Of a stretch of 64,000 nucleotides of DNA, positions 62,916 through 64,000 are shown piece after piece. The notes beneath the pieces are model-generated. The model ran no database searches and was not told where the DNA came from. It saw only the letters and a program-made list of their open reading frames with translations. A program made the position numbers and the translations under genes. This stretch comes from Ornithinimicrobium tianjinense. Lineage in GTDB: Bacteria; Actinomycetota; Actinomycetes; Actinomycetales; Dermatophilaceae. The DNA lies in the NCBI RefSeq assembly GCF_014636495.1, contig NZ_BMEM01000001.1:124001-188000 (forward strand). The letters run 5' to 3'. Numbering within the stretch: the first letter of the stretch is position 1; each line of letters begins with the position of its first letter.

Positions 62916-63668
62916 TCAGCCGCGCCCCAGCAGGGTCCCGCCGTTGACCTGCAGGATCTGCCCGGTCGTCCACCCGGCGTCCGGCGAGGCGAGGTAGGCG
63001 ACCGCGGCCGCCACCTCCTCCGGCGTGCCGGGACGCCCCGCCGGGATCGGCCGCACGCGGTCGTCCACGATCGTGGGGTCGTCGGCGATCCGCTGCTCCC
63101 AGAACTGCGTGTCGGGCACGAAGCCGGGCGCGACCGCGTTGACGGTGATCCCCTCGGGCGCCAGCCGGGTGGCGCGGTCGAGGACCCAGGCGTTGACCGC
63201 GGCCTTCGCGGCCCCGTAGGAGCCCGACCCCCGCAGCGCGGCGATCGAGCTCATCGCGACGATCCGGGCCCCCGGCCGGGTGAGGTGGTCGGTCAGCGCG
63301 TGCGCGAGCAGGACGGTGCTGAGCACGTTGCCGTCGAAGTCGGCCCGCCAGGCCTCGGCGATGTCGGCCAGCGAGCCCGTGGCGCCCACGCCGTAGTTGC
63401 CGCCCGCGTTGGCGACCAGCACGTCGATGGTGGGCCCCTGGCGCAGCGTCGCCGCCAGGCCCTCCACCGCCGCGGGGTCGGTGAGGTCGCATGAGTATGT
63501 CGTGACGTCCGCCTGCGGGTCGCTACGCCGCAGCTCGTCCGCGGCGTCGCCCAGGACCTGCTCGCGCCGGCCGACCAGGACCAGGGCGGGCCGCTCGGCC
63601 AGCAGCGTGCGGGCGACGGCCAGGCCGATGCCGGTGCCGCCGCCGGTGATGAGGATGCGTCGGGTCAT
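62916..63668 (-). CDS. Short-chain dehydrogenase/reductase (SDR)
   Basis: A 250-residue NAD(P)-dependent oxidoreductase. The cofactor motif is ILITGGGTGIGLAVA, followed by LVANAGG (NNAG-like), the catalytic Ser in IVAMSSIAALRG and Tyr-x3-Lys in SGSYGAAKAAV; the C-terminal TTGQILQVNGG is typical of classical SDRs. The substrate is unknown. ATG 63668 has CCGGGG rather than a clear ribosome binding site. It is divergent from clpC. Confidence 0.9.
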   Translation of the reverse strand: MTRRILITGGGTGIGLAVARTLLAERPALVLVGRREQVLGDAADELRRSDPQADVTTYSCDLTDPAAVEGLAATLRQGPTIDVLVANAGGNYGVGATGSLADIAEAWRADFDGNVLSTVLLAHALTDHLTRPGARIVAMSSIAALRGSGSYGAAKAAVNAWVLDRATRLAPEGITVNAVAPGFVPDTQFWEQRIADDPTIVDDRVRPIPAGRPGTPEEVAAAVAYLASPDAGWTTGQILQVNGGTLLGRG

Positions 63669-63727
63669 CCCCGGGACGCTAGCGGAGGGCGCCCGGATTC
63701 CGCCGGGGGCGAACACGGCATACCGGA

Positions 63728-63754
63728 GGAACACCTGGGGGTGAACGGGACGTT
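63728..63754 (+). promoter_or_regulatory. Candidate SigR/SigH-type promoter of clpC
   Basis: GGAAC (63728-63732) and GTT (63752-63754) are 19 bp apart. A TAGAGT (63773-63778) further down could be a housekeeping -10 box. clpC belongs to the SigR regulon in Streptomyces, from memory. Confidence 0.45.
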
Positions 63755-63846
63755 GTGGCAGGCAGACGCGACGTAGAGTGGATGCACGCCCGTGAGCGGG
63801 AGGACCGCCACCCGCCGCGTGCCACGACGGAACTCAAGGAGTGACG

Positions 63847-64000
63847 ATGTTCGAACGGTTCACCGACCGCGCACGGCGCGTGGTGGTGCTCGCGCAGGAA
63901 GAGGCGCGGCTGCTCAACCACAACTACATCGGGACCGAGCACCTGCTGCTCGGCCTCATCCACGAGGGGGAGGGCGTCGCGGCCAAGGCGCTGGAGTCCC
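63847..64000 (+). CDS. clpC: ATP-dependent Clp protease ATP-binding subunit ClpC, N-terminus only
   Basis: Only the first 51 codons lie in the window. They read [20 protein letters not shown] and continue with [20 protein letters not shown], the unmistakable start of ClpC's N-terminal repeat domain. ClpC is the AAA+ unfoldase that feeds ClpP. AAGGAG lies at 63836-63841, 5 nt before the ATG. The gene runs off the right edge. Confidence 0.96.
   Translation, partial: MFERFTDRARRVVVLAQEEARLLNHNYIGTEHLLLGLIHEGEGVAAKALES

Overview
The window is a gene-dense, very GC-rich (by eye about 70% or more) stretch of actinobacterial chromosome. Pointers to Actinobacteria are an Lsr2 nucleoid protein, a GlxR-type Crp regulator, a DUF3180 gene beside the folate genes, the helicase/Tad neighbourhood, a TopA with a long Lys/Ala/Thr tail and no zinc fingers, Ku with LigD, frequent GTG starts, and many genes whose -10 box sits 6-8 nt before the start codon (leaderless mRNAs). 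The gene order (ponA - MBL - crp - nth - Nudix - tad cluster - helicase - topA - holB - ppa - dacB - DUF2342 - tilS - hpt - ftsH - folE-folP-folB/K - DUF3180 - lysS - lsr2 - clpC) matches, from memory, the core block of Mycobacterium tuberculosis between ponA2 and clpC1. The extra genes (hppA, tmk next to holB, Ada/AlkA/OGT, a NuoD-like gene, sulfate assimilation, NHEJ) and the style of the sequence suggest a Micrococcales member such as Intrasporangiaceae/Ornithinimicrobiaceae; the genus is an inference only.

Layout. 1-8.3 kb: a class A PBP (cut by the left edge), an alpha/beta hydrolase, a DUF4177 protein, RidA, two Nudix hydrolases, an MBL hydrolase, the Crp/GlxR regulator and endonuclease III. 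8.3-14 kb: a degenerate Fic-fold protein, then a compact Tad-type operon (CpaE/Ssd-like ATPase, TadA, TadB, TadC, a Flp-like pilin, two TadE-like proteins). 14-25 kb: a LapA-like membrane protein, a DECH-box MrfA-type helicase, the proton-pumping pyrophosphatase, a NPPF-type methyltransferase, a lipoprotein and topA, followed by a large palindrome and a tandem repeat. 25-34 kb: a Cys/Met PLP lyase divergent from an Lrp regulator, a TipA-like MerR regulator, tmk-holB, a secreted TAP-like hydrolase, tRNA-Thr(CGU), a DUF3352 protein and soluble pyrophosphatase. 34-45 kb: dacB, a DUF2342 metalloprotein, tilS, hpt, ftsH, the folate operon, a methyltransferase and a two-domain VOC protein. 45-52 kb: an isolated NuoD paralogue in an operon with a MidA/NDUFAF7-type methyltransferase, an in-frame Ada-AlkA-OGT fusion, lsr2, a small membrane protein and lysS. 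52-59 kb: a sulfate-assimilation operon preceded by a short leader-peptide ORF. 59-64 kb: a split LigD (ligase and polymerase) divergent from Ku, a RibD-like reductase, a lipoprotein, an SDR enzyme and the start of clpC.

How genes work together. The sulfur operon is self-contained from sulfate to sulfide: CysDN makes APS, an iron-sulfur CysH reduces APS to sulfite, a siroheme sulfite reductase makes sulfide, and a CysG-like fusion plus a CbiX/SirB chelatase make siroheme; no APS kinase is present. Ku, ligase and polymerase form a minimal end-joining set. Soluble Ppa and membrane HppA both dispose of pyrophosphate. FtsH and ClpC each have a candidate SigR/SigH-type promoter.

No prophage, insertion sequence, CRISPR array or classic defence island was seen. 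The most interesting items are the three-part DNA alkylation-repair fusion with an internal ribosome binding site, the NuoD paralogue/MidA methyltransferase pair with a changed quinone-site residue, the Fic-like protein that keeps an inhibitory motif but has lost its catalytic one, twin DnaA-box-like pairs flanking the Tad genes, and the strongly over-represented octamer CGGCATAC.
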